A stretch of DNA of 64,000 nucleotides from AG1 sp035559775. Lineage in GTDB: Archaea > Thermoproteota > Thermoprotei_A > Sulfolobales > AG1. A program made the position numbers and the translations under genes. The notes beneath the pieces were generated by a model. It saw only the letters and a list, made by a program, of their open reading frames with translations, made no database searches and was not told the DNA's origin. Positions 25,576-34,302 of the stretch are shown in pieces. Position 1 is the stretch's first letter; every line of letters starts with the position of its first letter. The stretch lies in contig DATMAU010000043.1 of assembly GCA_035559775.1 (NCBI GenBank), forward strand, positions 1 to 64,000. Direction: 5' to 3'.

Positions 25576-27729
25576 ATGCTAAGGCTCAAGAGTAGTGATA
25601 GGCCTGTAAGGCCAGGGTCGCCTTACCCCTTGGGGGCAACGTGGATCGAGGATGAAGATGGAACTAACTTCTCGATATTCTCGGAGAACGCCTCCAAGAT
25701 AGAGCTGCTTCTCTACAGTGAGGGCGATCAGAGGTATCCGAAGGAGTTTATAGAGGTTAAGAACAGGATCGGGTATATATGGCATATATTCGTGCCAGGT
25801 GTAGGGCCTGGGACTCTCTATGCCTATAAGGTTTATGGCCCCTACAAGCCTGAGGAGGGTTTGAGGTTTAATCCTAACAAGGTGCTTATAGACCCTTATG
25901 CTAAGGCTTTAAACGGTGTTGTCCCGCTCAAGTGGGACGATTCTCTATTTGGCTATAAGATTGGAGATCCCGGTCAAGATCTCTCTTTTGATGAGAGGCC
26001 TGATGACGAATACGTTCCTAAAGGTGTTGTCATCGATCCCCATTTTGAGTGGGAAGACGACTGGTTTATAAAGAAAGGTAGAAGGCCCTGGAGGGATACA
26101 GTGATCTATGAGGTGCATGTGAAGGGTTTCACGAAACTCAGGAAGGATCTGCCCGAAGGGATTAGAGGCACTTATAGAGCGTTTGCATCGAAGAGAATGA
26201 TAAACTATCTAAAGGATCTCGGCATCACAGCCGTAGAACTCATGCCAGTCCATGCCTTCGTTGACGATAGATTTCTCGTAGAGAAGGGTTTGAGGAACTA
26301 CTGGGGGTATAATCCCATAAACTACTTCTCCCCAGAGTGTAGGTATTCTAGCAGTGGCTGTATGGGGCAGCAGGTTCGAGAATTCAAGGAGATGGTTAAC
26401 GAGCTCCATAATGCTGGTATAGAGGTCATAATAGATGTTGTTTTCAACCACACAGCCGAGGGAAATCATCTAGGGCCGACGCTTAGCTTCAAGGGTATAG
26501 ATAATAAGGCGTACTATGTTCTCTCCCCCGAGAATCTTAGGTATTATATGGATTTCACGGGTACTGGGAATACTCTCAACATGGCTCATCCGATGGTTAT
26601 ACAGATGGTGCTTGATAGCCTAAGATACTGGGTTCTTGAGATGCATGTGGACGGCTTTAGATTCGATCTAGCTGCTGCTCTGGCTAGACAGCTCTATAAC
26701 ATAAACATGCTCTCAACATTCTTCATAGCCCTTCAACAAGACCCCGTGCTCTCTAGGGTTAAGCTCATAGCAGAGCCTTGGGACGTAGGGCCTGGGGGCT
26801 ACCAGGTCGGAAACTTTCCCTTCTACTGGGCCGAGTGGAACGGGAAGTATAGAGATACTATTAGGAGGTTCTGGAGGGGTGAGGCCATACCCTATCAGGA
26901 GCTTGCCAACAGGCTCATGGGTTCCCCTGATATCTATCTTGGGACTAACAGGACACCACTAGCTAGTATAAATTACATAACAAGCCATGATGGCTTCACA
27001 CTACAGGATCTTGTGAGTTATAATCAGAAGCATAACGAGGCTAACGGTCTTGATAACAAGGACGGTGCTGACGAGAACTATAGCTGGAACTGCGGTGTCG
27101 AGGGAGAGACGAAAGATCCCGGGGTTATTATATGCAGAGAGAAGCAGAAACGTAATTTCATGATAACACTGTTTGTGAGCCAGGGAGTCCCAATGATCCT
27201 CGGGGGCGATGAGCTTAGCAGAACCCAGAGAGGCAATAATAACGCTTTCTGCCAAGATAACGAGATCAGCTGGTTTAACTGGGAGCTGGATGAGAGCAAA
27301 CAGCTTTTCCAAAGCTTTGTAAGATCCTTGATACGTTTCTACAGAGCCCACCCGGTTTTCAGAAGAGCTAGGTTCTTCCAGGGTAAGAGACTCTTTGGGC
27401 TACCTATGAAGGATGTTACATGGCTTAAGCCAGACGGCACCGAGATCGATGAGAGCACCTGGAACTCGCCCACAAACTTCATAGCATTTATCCTAGAGGG
27501 CAGCGCCATGGACGAGGTCAACGAGCAGGGCGAGAGGATCGCTGACGACTCTTTCCTAATTATACTTAATGGAGGCTCGAATAACATAAAGTTTAAGTTC
27601 CCTCCAGGCAGATGGGAGCTTGTTATATCATCTCTCCTGAGGGATGTTAAAAAAGAGGAGATCCTCGTGGAAGGGGGCAAGGAAGTCGAGATCGATGGGA
27701 AGACAGCTATGATTTATAGGAGGGTCTAA
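25576..27729 (+). CDS. treX: Glycogen debranching enzyme TreX/GlgX
   Basis: A 717-residue isoamylase-type GH13 enzyme that cleaves alpha-1,6 branches of glycogen and supplies linear maltooligosaccharides to TreY. It has an N-terminal CBM48 (LGATWIEDEDGTNFSIFSEN), IYEVHVKGFTKL, GYNPINYFSPE, DVVFNHTAEGNH, VDGFRFDLAAAL with the nucleophile Asp near residue 362, AEPWDVGPGGYQVGNFP with the acid/base Glu near 400, and TSHDGFTLQDLVSYNQKHN with the third carboxylate. The ATG follows GGAG with about 8 bases' spacing. It begins 10 bases after the treZ remnant and ends 2 bases before treY. It may be transcribed from the treZ promoter or from within the insertion. Confidence 0.96.
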   Translation: MLRLKSSDRPVRPGSPYPLGATWIEDEDGTNFSIFSENASKIELLLYSEGDQRYPKEFIEVKNRIGYIWHIFVPGVGPGTLYAYKVYGPYKPEEGLRFNPNKVLIDPYAKALNGVVPLKWDDSLFGYKIGDPGQDLSFDERPDDEYVPKGVVIDPHFEWEDDWFIKKGRRPWRDTVIYEVHVKGFTKLRKDLPEGIRGTYRAFASKRMINYLKDLGITAVELMPVHAFVDDRFLVEKGLRNYWGYNPINYFSPECRYSSSGCMGQQVREFKEMVNELHNAGIEVIIDVVFNHTAEGNHLGPTLSFKGIDNKAYYVLSPENLRYYMDFTGTGNTLNMAHPMVIQMVLDSLRYWVLEMHVDGFRFDLAAALARQLYNINMLSTFFIALQQDPVLSRVKLIAEPWDVGPGGYQVGNFPFYWAEWNGKYRDTIRRFWRGEAIPYQELANRLMGSPDIYLGTNRTPLASINYITSHDGFTLQDLVSYNQKHNEANGLDNKDGADENYSWNCGVEGETKDPGVIICREKQKRNFMITLFVSQGVPMILGGDELSRTQRGNNNAFCQDNEISWFNWELDESKQLFQSFVRSLIRFYRAHPVFRRARFFQGKRLFGLPMKDVTWLKPDGTEIDESTWNSPTNFIAFILEGSAMDEVNEQGERIADDSFLIILNGGSNNIKFKFPPGRWELVISSLLRDVKKEEILVEGGKEVEIDGKTAMIYRRV

Positions 27730-27731
27730 AT

Positions 27732-29948
27732 GTGGGAAGACCCCTTCTATCGACCTATAGACTCCAGAGGATCCGTTTTAAAGAGATTGAAAGGCGTCTT
27801 GACTACTTTGCCAGGCTTGGTATCACGCATCTCTATCTCTCGCCAGTTCTCAAGGCAAGGCCTGGGAGTGGGCATGGCTATGACGTAGTGGATCATAGCT
27901 CTATTGATGAAGAACTAGGGGGCGAGGAAGACTATAGAGAGCTTATAGAGAGGGCTAAGGAGAAAGGGATAGGGATTATCCAGGATATTGTGCCCAATCA
28001 TATGGCTATACATCATACTAACTGGAGGCTCATGGACATTCTTGAGAAGGGGAGGTTGAGTAGGTATTATGATTATTTTGATTTCTATGGTGAGGATGCT
28101 AAGATCAGGATCCCTATTCTAGAGGACGATCCAGAGAAGATCCTCGATAAGATCCGTGTGAAAGTGGTTAACAACAAGATCCATATAGAGTATGGAGGTC
28201 TTCTCTTCCCAACTAGGAGCGGAAGTGAAGCTTTTACTGAAGATAAGCTTAAGCTTATTGAGAACCAGTATTATCAGCTTGTGTCGTGGAAAAGCTATCC
28301 CAGCTATAGACGTTTCTTTGCTATCAACGACCTAATAGGTGTTAGGGTTGAGAATGACTGGGTTTTCCACGAATCCCATGATAAGATTCTGAGCTTCGAT
28401 GTTGATGGGTATAGAGTGGATCACATAGACGGGCTCTTCGATCCAGAGGGCTATATAGATATGCTTAGGAAAAGAGCCGGGGATAGATATGTGATCGTTG
28501 AGAAGATCCTTGGTATAGGAGAGAGGCTTAGGGAGTGGATGGGTGATGGGACCACAGGCTATGATTTTCTCAACTACTCTGGCCTTCTTTTTACTGACAA
28601 TGAGGAGGAGATAAGCAGGATCTATGAGGATTTCATAGGGAGGAAGATCGATCTAGACGAGCTGATTAGGGAGAGCAAGAGGATGGTTATCAGCACTATG
28701 TTTAGAAGGGATATAGAGAGGATCTCAAGGCTCATGGGAGTAGGTTTTGAAGAGCTTGTGGATTTCCTGCTCTGCATCCCCGTCTATAGAACGTATTTGA
28801 GTCCTAGGGGGTATAGAGAGGATCTGGATCTGATCTCTAGGTGTAGTAATAGGATCAGGGATCTTGTTGAGAATAGTGAGGAAGCTCTGAAGGCTTATAT
28901 GAAGCTGCAGCAATACATGCCGGCTATCTATGCCAAGGCTTATGAGGATAGTGTTCTATTTATATACAATAGGCTTATCTCTCTCAACGAGGTCGGCAGC
29001 GATCTTCGTCTATATTCTATAGACTGCGATCAATTCCATAGATTTAATATGGAGAGGGTGGGTAGATATAGCTTTAATGCCACCTCGACGCATGATACTA
29101 AGTATAGCGAGGATGTTAGGATGAGGGTAAGCTCCCTCTCAGAGATCCCGGAGGAGTGGGGGAGGGCTGTTAAAAGGTTTAGCGAGGTTTTGAGCCCAGG
29201 TATTGATAGGAACGATGAGTATAGATTCTACCAGGTATTGATAGGAAGCTATGAGGGCTATTCTGAGGAGTATAGGGAGAGGCTTAAAGGGCATGTGATC
29301 AAGATGCTAAGGGAAGCTAAGATCCACACATCATGGGAGAAGATCGATGAGGAGTACGAGAGGAAAGCTCTAAAGCTGGTTGATAAGGCTTTAGATGATC
29401 AGAGGTTCCAAGAGATCTTCTCACCGTTGTGGGAGAAAGTCAAGATCATGGGGATGATCAAATCGCTATCCCTCACAACCCTCAAGATAACATCACCAGG
29501 TGTCGCTGATATCTATCAAGGTACAGAGAGCTGGAGATACCTGTTAACCGATCCCGATAACAGGCTACCAGTAAACTTCGATGAGCTAGAGAGGAAACTC
29601 CCGGAGAAGTTCCATATCTCGCTTCTAGAGAACATGGAGGATGGCAGGATCAAGATGCTCTTAACAGCAAAACTCCTCAACCTCAGAAAAAGCATGGAGA
29701 GGTTCTTCATAGAATCAAGCTACAAGCCCCTCAAAACACCACCAGGGTTCTGTGGATATGTGAGAGGAGACAGGGTGCTCGTCATAGTGAGAACTCTCGT
29801 GACGAAGAGTATAGAGAAAGAAATAAAGATATCAAGAGGATCCTATGTGGACGTCATAACAGGAGAATATATCGAAGGAGAGAGAATCAGGGTCGATGAT
29901 ATAAGACAAAAGATCCCAGTAATTCTGGTTAAAGAGGCCAATAAATAG
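27732..29948 (+). CDS. treY: Maltooligosyltrehalose synthase
   Basis: Intramolecular transglycosylase (GH13) that converts the reducing end of a maltooligosaccharide into trehalosyl form. The 738-residue protein shows LSTYRLQRIRF, YLSPVLKARPGSGHGYDVVD, DIVPNHMAIH, DGYRVDHIDGLFDPEGY, IVEKILGIGERL, FNATSTHDTKYSEDVRMR, and DIYQGTESWRYLLTDPDNR with PVNF. All the family blocks and the catalytic Asp/Glu/Asp triad appear present. The GTG start has GGAGGG upstream, inside the end of treX. Its product needs TreZ, whose gene here is interrupted, so the cell may accumulate maltooligosyltrehalose or use another hydrolase. Confidence 0.96.
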   Translation: MGRPLLSTYRLQRIRFKEIERRLDYFARLGITHLYLSPVLKARPGSGHGYDVVDHSSIDEELGGEEDYRELIERAKEKGIGIIQDIVPNHMAIHHTNWRLMDILEKGRLSRYYDYFDFYGEDAKIRIPILEDDPEKILDKIRVKVVNNKIHIEYGGLLFPTRSGSEAFTEDKLKLIENQYYQLVSWKSYPSYRRFFAINDLIGVRVENDWVFHESHDKILSFDVDGYRVDHIDGLFDPEGYIDMLRKRAGDRYVIVEKILGIGERLREWMGDGTTGYDFLNYSGLLFTDNEEEISRIYEDFIGRKIDLDELIRESKRMVISTMFRRDIERISRLMGVGFEELVDFLLCIPVYRTYLSPRGYREDLDLISRCSNRIRDLVENSEEALKAYMKLQQYMPAIYAKAYEDSVLFIYNRLISLNEVGSDLRLYSIDCDQFHRFNMERVGRYSFNATSTHDTKYSEDVRMRVSSLSEIPEEWGRAVKRFSEVLSPGIDRNDEYRFYQVLIGSYEGYSEEYRERLKGHVIKMLREAKIHTSWEKIDEEYERKALKLVDKALDDQRFQEIFSPLWEKVKIMGMIKSLSLTTLKITSPGVADIYQGTESWRYLLTDPDNRLPVNFDELERKLPEKFHISLLENMEDGRIKMLLTAKLLNLRKSMERFFIESSYKPLKTPPGFCGYVRGDRVLVIVRTLVTKSIEKEIKISRGSYVDVITGEYIEGERIRVDDIRQKIPVILVKEANK

Positions 29949-29995
29949 TCAATCCTGCATCACTAATTATTGGGGTTTAGCCTCTGAACGGCTCT

Positions 29996-30838
29996 GTGAG
30001 GCTTTTAAAATCCAGCGAGCTAGGTGATCGTGTAGAGCTTGGCGAGGTACTTGATACCATTATCCATGGTGACTGTGTTGATGTCCTGAAGAGGCTCCCC
30101 TCCGAGGCTGTTGATATGGTTTTCTTCGATCCCCCCTATTTTCTACAGCTGCCTAGGGGTAAGAAGCTTGTTAGGTGGGGTGTTAGAACATTGGTTGAGA
30201 GTCCTGAGGAGTACTGGGATATCTTCTCAAGCTTTGAGGAGTACGATAGATTCATAGCCTCGTGCCTAGCAGAGGTTAGGCGGGTTATGAAGCCCAACGC
30301 GACTATCTGGGCTATTGGGACTTACCATAATATCTTCAGAATAGGCAAGATTATGCAGGATCTGGGTTTCTGGATATTAAACGATGTGATCTGGTTAAAG
30401 ACTAACCCCATGCCCAACTGGCTCGGGGTAAGATTCACAAACGCTACAGAGACACTTATATGGGCTGTGAGGGATAGGGATTCGAAGAAGTATACGTTTA
30501 ACAAGGAGGCTGCGAGGAATTATTGCTATAAGGATTGGGGTAAGAAGCTCGCGTATAACGTGTGGAGAATACCGATATGCTCAGGAGCTGAGAGACTCAA
30601 AGATGAGAAGGGTAAGAGGCTACACCCAACCCAGAAGCCCGAAGAACTCATGGAGAGGATAATCACGACCTCAACAAAACCAGGAGACCTTATCCTAGAC
30701 CCAATGGCCGGGGTTGGAACCACAGGGGTTGTTGCAAAGAGGCTTGGAAGGCATTTCATAATGATTGAGAAGGATGAGAGATACGTGTCAGCCGCACTAA
30801 ACAGGATCCTAGCTATATCTTCTAGCAAGTCTCCATAA
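29996..30838 (+). CDS. Orphan beta-class DNA methyltransferase, CcrM/HinfI-like
   Basis: A 280-residue SAM-dependent amino-methyltransferase with motif IV (FFDPPYFLQLP, near residue 45) before motif I (DPMAGVGTTGVVAKRLGRHF, near 233), the beta-class order. The middle (MKPNATIWAIGTYHNIFRIG; LGFWILNDVIWLKTNPMPN; RFTNATETLIWA; LHPTQKPEELMERII) closely follows CcrM/HinfI-type N6-adenine enzymes that modify GANTC. It ends soon after motif X, with no C-terminal domain of about 80 residues as found in CcrM. There is no restriction enzyme gene alongside. GTG start. Specificity is inferred from resemblance only. Confidence 0.9.
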   Translation: MRLLKSSELGDRVELGEVLDTIIHGDCVDVLKRLPSEAVDMVFFDPPYFLQLPRGKKLVRWGVRTLVESPEEYWDIFSSFEEYDRFIASCLAEVRRVMKPNATIWAIGTYHNIFRIGKIMQDLGFWILNDVIWLKTNPMPNWLGVRFTNATETLIWAVRDRDSKKYTFNKEAARNYCYKDWGKKLAYNVWRIPICSGAERLKDEKGKRLHPTQKPEELMERIITTSTKPGDLILDPMAGVGTTGVVAKRLGRHFIMIEKDERYVSAALNRILAISSSKSP

Positions 30839-30954
30839 CCCTAAGAATCATTGATTAGGAGGTTCTCTTCTAATCCGGGAATGACTATAATATAGTCTTA
30901 CTAAGCCTATAGGAATATAAAATCGAGGCTCCGTCTAGACCGTTGTATAGATGT

Positions 30955-32331
30955 CTAGCTAGATCCTCTAGCAACTCTAGCTAGAAGCTCTTCCAATATT
31001 GATGAGAGCTTCTCAACCTCCTCTTCCCTATGGATGAGCGAGGGTAGCAGGTGGGCTAGCTTCTCACTAACGTATAGGATACCGTTAACCCTTGAGTATA
31101 GGTGGAATAGATACTCCATCTCTCCCGTCTTGCTCCATCTAAGCTCATAAACATCCCTACCATTTCTTGGCCTCGCTCTTGTGAAGTGGATCCCAACCAT
31201 GGTTCCCGCACCTGTTGTCCAGCATATATTGCCATGCTCCTCACACACTCTATCCGCCTTTCTTCTAAAATTATTCCACATGCTGTTAGCCCTCTCATAT
31301 AGAGATCTGTTCTGTGAGAGGTGCTTAACCATGGCATGGCCAGCGGCCATGTTGATCGGGTTGCCGACGAATGTCCCGCCGTGGAAGGATCTGGATCTTG
31401 GGTCTTTATATTTTATATGATCCAGTAGCTCCATGATCTCAGACCTACCGCCAAAAGCACCTGCCCCAGCAAAACCCCCGCCAACTATTTTGCCAAGCAC
31501 CACGAGATCTGCTTTTACTCCGAAATACTCTTGAGCGCCTCCTGGAGCTAGTCTGAACCCTGTTATAACCTCATCGAAGATCAATAGAGACCCGTATCTG
31601 TGTGAGAGATCCCTCAAACCCCTCAGATAACCATCGAGAGGCTCTATGCACCCGCCAGCACCTAGGACAGGCTCAACTATTATAGCTGCTACCTCGTGTT
31701 TCTTCAAGGCCCGCTCAACAGCATCTAGATCGTTGAAGGGAACAGCTATAGTCTGTCCAGTGATCTCTTCTGGAAGCCCAGCTGATTCAGGGCCTGTGAA
31801 GGGAGGCGTTACTGCCACGTGGAGCAGGTCGAACCCGCCGTGCCACCCACCCTCGATCTTGATCACTTGTTTCCTCTTGGTATAGGCTCTAGCAAGCCTT
31901 AATGTATACATGTTAGCCTCTGTCCCACTATTAGTGAACCTAACCATCTCAAGCCCCGGAACCACTCTTGAGAGGAGCTCAGCATATTCAACAGCATATG
32001 GGTTCTCAAACCCAAGATGAGTCCCCTTCCCCATAGCCTCTAGAACAGCGTCTATAACGAGTCTGGGTCTATGACCAAGAATATGGGTTCCATGACCCAT
32101 CCAGAAATCGATATACTCGTTACCATCGATATCCCATACCCTTGTCCCATCAGCCCTCTCTATATAGGGCGGGTAAGGCTTCATAAACCTAGCAGTATAT
32201 GTAACGCCTCCTGGGAGGATCCTGTATGCTCTTTCGAAAAGCTCTCTACTTCTCCTAGTCCTCTCAATATATATCCTCTCAGACTCCGCAGAGATCTTTT
32301 TAAGGGTCTCCTCATCCACGGGGAGGCTCAT
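30955..32331 (-). CDS. Class III aminotransferase of the glutamate-1-semialdehyde aminomutase subgroup
   Basis: A 458-residue PLP enzyme. It shows GGVTYTARFMKPYPPYIERADG, GHGTHILGHRPRLV, FTNSGTEANMYTLRLARAYT, GGWHGGFDLLHVAV, LIFDEVITGFRLAPGGAQEYFG, VLGKIVGGGFAGAGAFGG with the Schiff-base Lys near residue 275, and SFHGGTFVGNPI. It looks like HemL but has an N-terminal extension and may act on another amino acid. It is 5 bases behind the dehydrogenase gene, with no other haem-synthesis gene near, so a role in amino-acid catabolism with that partner is more likely than haem synthesis. Confidence 0.85.
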   Translation of the reverse strand: MSLPVDEETLKKISAESERIYIERTRRSRELFERAYRILPGGVTYTARFMKPYPPYIERADGTRVWDIDGNEYIDFWMGHGTHILGHRPRLVIDAVLEAMGKGTHLGFENPYAVEYAELLSRVVPGLEMVRFTNSGTEANMYTLRLARAYTKRKQVIKIEGGWHGGFDLLHVAVTPPFTGPESAGLPEEITGQTIAVPFNDLDAVERALKKHEVAAIIVEPVLGAGGCIEPLDGYLRGLRDLSHRYGSLLIFDEVITGFRLAPGGAQEYFGVKADLVVLGKIVGGGFAGAGAFGGRSEIMELLDHIKYKDPRSRSFHGGTFVGNPINMAAGHAMVKHLSQNRSLYERANSMWNNFRRKADRVCEEHGNICWTTGAGTMVGIHFTRARPRNGRDVYELRWSKTGEMEYLFHLYSRVNGILYVSEKLAHLLPSLIHREEEVEKLSSILEELLARVARGSS

Positions 32332-32336
32332 GATAG

Positions 32337-33317
32337 CTACCTCTGGAACCTGATCTTGAATGGGAGAAGCTCAGTTATAAAGTTGAGACCAGGCGGTAGA
32401 GTATGGATCCTCTCTGCAACATTCAAAACCATAGCCACTGTCCCCAGATCCCCGTGGGTTCCGCTACTCCTCCAGACAATACTCGTATCCTCTCCCTCGA
32501 TGGAGATCTCTTCATACTCGGGGGCTCCTACATATGCGTGGAACTCGACCCTTACGATCTCTTCGTCTCCGACATAGCCTGACCCGTATCCAACCACACC
32601 CCTATTCCTCCCTTTCTCAACCCTTACGCCATGGGACTCCACAGGATCTTCCGCTGGGACTGGTTTCTGGGTCTCGACAACCCTAGTGAGGTTCAGATCT
32701 CCCGCCAGGGCTACCAGGTATATGGACTCTGCATAGCCAACATGCCCCGTGACCTCGCCCCTAGCTAGCTTCTCTCCAAACACCACAGGATCTTCACCAA
32801 CACCGACCTTCTTCCTAAAAGGCTCTCTCCTCTTAGCGGCATCAAGAGATCTAATAACCTTTATCCTTTTAACAGCGGGTAATGAGGCAGCGATCGTCAC
32901 CACCAATGTGTCGAAGAGAAAGCCCGGGTTAATACCAGCACCAATAATAGCTACACCGTATCTCTTAGCAATCTCGTCAAGTCTCGTAGCAAGCACAGGG
33001 TATCTATAGTATGGGTAGGAAAGAGTCTCACACGTTGATACAACATCAACACCTAGCCTGGCAATAGATACTATCTGGTCAAAAACCCTATCTAGATAGG
33101 ATCCCGTGGCATGTATAACCACATCAGCACCCATAAGAGATGAAAGGTCGCTGGTAATCTTAACACCAATACCCCCTATACCGAGTACATCACCAACGTC
33201 CTTACCAAGAATACTTTTATCGATATCAACAACCCCTATAACCTCATAGCCCCTCTTGAGAGCAAGCCTTGCAGCAAGCCTACCTATAGCACCAAAACCA
33301 TAGAAACCGACTCTCAA
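32337..33317 (-). CDS. NAD(P)-dependent dihydrodipicolinate-reductase-like dehydrogenase (2,4-diaminopentanoate dehydrogenase family)
   Basis: A 326-residue Rossmann enzyme: VGFYGFGAIGRLAARLALKR (GxGxxG at the N-terminus), VDIDKSILGKDVGDVLGIG, VIHATGSYL and GAGINPGFLFDTL, a block characteristic of DapB-like 2,4-diaminopentanoate dehydrogenases. The known family member acts in ornithine fermentation, but the real substrate here is unknown. It is the first gene of a two-gene operon with the class III aminotransferase, suggesting a transaminate/reduce pair acting on an amino- or keto-acid. Confidence 0.75.
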   Translation of the reverse strand: MRVGFYGFGAIGRLAARLALKRGYEVIGVVDIDKSILGKDVGDVLGIGGIGVKITSDLSSLMGADVVIHATGSYLDRVFDQIVSIARLGVDVVSTCETLSYPYYRYPVLATRLDEIAKRYGVAIIGAGINPGFLFDTLVVTIAASLPAVKRIKVIRSLDAAKRREPFRKKVGVGEDPVVFGEKLARGEVTGHVGYAESIYLVALAGDLNLTRVVETQKPVPAEDPVESHGVRVEKGRNRGVVGYGSGYVGDEEIVRVEFHAYVGAPEYEEISIEGEDTSIVWRSSGTHGDLGTVAMVLNVAERIHTLPPGLNFITELLPFKIRFQR

Positions 33318-33648
33318 AACACCACCGATAGTTTAGTCCTGTTGAGCAGAATAAAAGACAAGGGATTCTATATAGTAATGATCCTTAGGATCTCCTAAAG
33401 CTCTAGAAATTCCAGTCTCTGTAAACCGTTTTTATCTACACAGGAATCCTCGATGATATTTCGGTGCTTAGGCCTATCTATAGAATAACGGAGACCTAGC
33501 AGGGGGGCTGATAACAATTCGTATAACTCTTATAGGAACGAGAGCTTGTTAAGGCTTGCACTACGTCTAGATCCCAGGCCCATTGATCCCTGTTCTGATC
33601 TTTTAATATCATGTACTTCTACTAAATCACACCCTCAGAACCGCTGGC
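33318..33648. other. Intergenic stretch, nothing recognised
   Basis: 330 bases between a divergently started operon and a convergent methyltransferase gene. No frame of coding quality, no repeat-family copy and no RNA signature seen. Confidence 0.4.
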
Positions 33649-34302
33649 CTAACCCTTAAAGAGTCTGAGAAGCATCACAGGGAACCTATAGATCCTTCTC
33701 CTATGACTCTCAAACACAGCTGGGATCTCCATGTTATATATACCCAGAACTTCTGTGTTAAAACCCTCCCGGGAGGAGATTTTTCTTATAAGTTCCAGGG
33801 ATTCTTCGTTATATTTATGTATAGAATATATAGTATCAGAGGCCTTCATAGCTGTTCTTAGAAAGGCCAGGTCAGATCCCCTTCTATGGACACCGAATGG
33901 AGGATTCATGACCGCTGACCCAAAGCTTCTCAACGATCCTTGAAACAGATCCCAACATATAATCTCAACCCTATCGCTTAACCCTAGCTTTGAGAGATTC
34001 TTCTTAGCATCAACGAGATCCTCGCACGATATATCTATACATAACACCTCATCAACACCCATTATAGCTAAAGCTGCAGCTATCCTCCCGGTTCCACACC
34101 CAAGATCGGAGGCTCTTTTACCAAGATCCCCTTTTAAGGCTGCTGTGAACACGACCTCGGCTACAAGCCATGAGGGTGTGGGGTATTGTTCAAGAAAGAT
34201 CTTGGGTTTTTTAAAGCCTGGGATTTCCTCTAAGATTTTCTCGAGATTCTTCTTAGTAATGCTAAAGCCTTCATGGTTTGGTTTGGTTGGCTCAACCATC
34301 AT
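33649..34302 (-). CDS. METTL5-like SAM-dependent methyltransferase
   Basis: A 217-residue class I methyltransferase. LEQYPTPSWLVAEVVFTA, RASDLGCGTGRIAAALAIMG (motif I), VLCIDISCEDLVDAKKNL (motif II), and MNPPFGVHRRGSDLAFL (motif IV NPPF, the mark of N6-adenine and other exocyclic amine enzymes). IYSIHKYNEESLELI follows as in archaeal METTL5 homologues. Eukaryotic METTL5 makes m6A in 18S rRNA; the archaeal target is likely rRNA but is not shown by sequence. The stop of the upstream dipeptidase abuts its start (shared base 34302), so the two are one transcript. Confidence 0.82.
   Translation of the reverse strand: MMVEPTKPNHEGFSITKKNLEKILEEIPGFKKPKIFLEQYPTPSWLVAEVVFTAALKGDLGKRASDLGCGTGRIAAALAIMGVDEVLCIDISCEDLVDAKKNLSKLGLSDRVEIICWDLFQGSLRSFGSAVMNPPFGVHRRGSDLAFLRTAMKASDTIYSIHKYNEESLELIRKISSREGFNTEVLGIYNMEIPAVFESHRRRIYRFPVMLLRLFKG

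Noticed and set aside
30955..32331. Haem biosynthesis HemL proper
   Set aside because: Motifs fit the subgroup, but the operon partner and the absence of other hem genes argue for a different substrate, so no symbol is given.
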